DNA from: a bacterium
GTDB lineage: Bacteria > UBA9089 > CG2-30-40-21 > SBAY01
Length of the DNA stretch: 13,821 nt
Reading direction: 5' to 3'
Assembly: GCA_040757115.1 (NCBI GenBank)
Contig: JBFLYA010000100.1
Coordinates: forward strand, 1 to 13,821
Below, piece after piece: positions 13,491 to 13,821 of this stretch. Below the pieces are notes generated by a model. The model made no database searches. It saw only the letters and a list, made by a program, of their open reading frames with translations, and was not told where the DNA came from. Both the position numbers and the translations under genes were made by a program. The number at the start of each line of letters is the position of its first letter. Position 1 is the stretch's first letter.

Positions 13491-13654
13491 TGAATATCTC
13501 TTATAATTTCTTCCGGACTACGATTGTCTTCCCAACTTCCACATAAAGAAAGCAATTTCCTCTTTCGTTCATCTAAGTCTTTTCGATGGAAAGGTTCCAG
13601 GAATGTCACCGCCACATAATATGTTTTTTTGTAAGCGTTCAGGTGGTGTAACAA
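13472..13654 (-). pseudogene. Truncated antitoxin-like fragment (VapB-style C-terminus)
   Basis: About 60 codons from a TTG. Residues 27-55 (LDERKRKLLSLCGSW, EDNRSPEEIIRDIHKS) look like the C-terminal toxin-binding part of VapB antitoxins, whose usual form is GSW-x-D-x-R-x-x-EEI-x-x-I. The last codons (ICG, stop) come from the repeat end at 13464-13490, so the true C-terminus is lost. No ribosome binding site precedes the TTG, and the N-terminal DNA-binding half is not recognisable. No toxin follows. 13655-13821 holds no gene that I can support. Confidence 0.5.
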
Positions 13655-13821
13655 AAGGAGATGTGGAGATTAAGGAGATAGGGAGATATTATTAAAAAAA
13701 ATTGAAATTAATAGAAACTAATACTCGATGTTCAAGTTTTTTAGTTTTAGGGGCATAAAGTCCTTATTTTTATTTTAGCTCAAGTGAGACAATATGCTGT
13801 TCTCCATTTCAAGAAAGGGGT

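Overview
The window looks like an AT-rich accessory region of an uncultured bacterium. Evidence for bacteria is the strong AGGAGGTGA-type ribosome binding sites, Sec signal peptides ending in AxA|AD, and sigma-70-like promoters. The giant secreted beta-helix protein with a FlgD/type IX-like C-terminal module, together with many dispersed hairpin repeats (motifs such as TTTCACGC...GCGTGAAA and GTAAYTATTCARCC), recalls candidate-phylum genomes of the Desantisbacteria/Omnitrophota/FCB kind. This placement is a guess from style, not from a marker gene. Every gene I can support lies on the minus strand, so the region is read from right to left.

Layout from left to right: 1-115 is a 48-bp palindrome-bearing tandem array. 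116-812 is non-coding and mostly one ~500-bp element with 30-bp imperfect inverted ends and nested hairpin repeats. 814-4959 encodes a 1381-residue secreted mosaic protein (glycosidase-like barrel, Ig-like and HYDIN-like domains, InlB-like repeat, Cys-ladder beta-helix, FlgD-like C-terminus). 4982-5617 encodes a small exported protein just upstream in the same probable operon. 5788-6286 is a hicBA toxin-antitoxin pair with its own promoter. 6376-6609 is a truncated beta-helix leader. 6673-7054 is a 366-bp MITE-like element with an 8-bp target duplication and an outward promoter. 7312-8069 is a UPF0175/DUF3368 toxin-antitoxin pair. 8070-8736 is non-coding repeat debris. 8737-9675 is an Rpn-type PD-(D/E)XK nuclease, preceded by a second truncated beta-helix leader (9701-9958). 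10140-10882 is another UPF0175/DUF3368 pair with a very good promoter, and it is preceded by a third truncated leader (11051-11242). 11263-11926 is a PIN toxin with a frameshifted antitoxin, preceded by a fourth leader (11932-12159). 12249-12401 is a hairpin MITE. 12435-13359 is a decayed second Rpn copy carrying two separate insertions and an internal deletion, followed by a fifth leader remnant (13385-13463). 13472-13654 is a truncated antitoxin-like fragment.

The most striking pattern is that at least four, and probably five, orphan 5' ends of secreted beta-helix genes (signal peptide plus roughly the first helical coil) sit directly upstream of a toxin-antitoxin module or an Rpn nuclease. 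All break within about 15 codons of the same point in the first coil. In one case the leader's stop codon lies inside the antitoxin's Shine-Dalgarno sequence. I infer either a recurrent insertion/recombination hotspot in beta-helix genes that mobile addiction modules use, or captured leaders that drive those modules. The window also offers clean insertion archaeology, because the intact Rpn copy serves as the empty site for the two insertions in the decayed copy.
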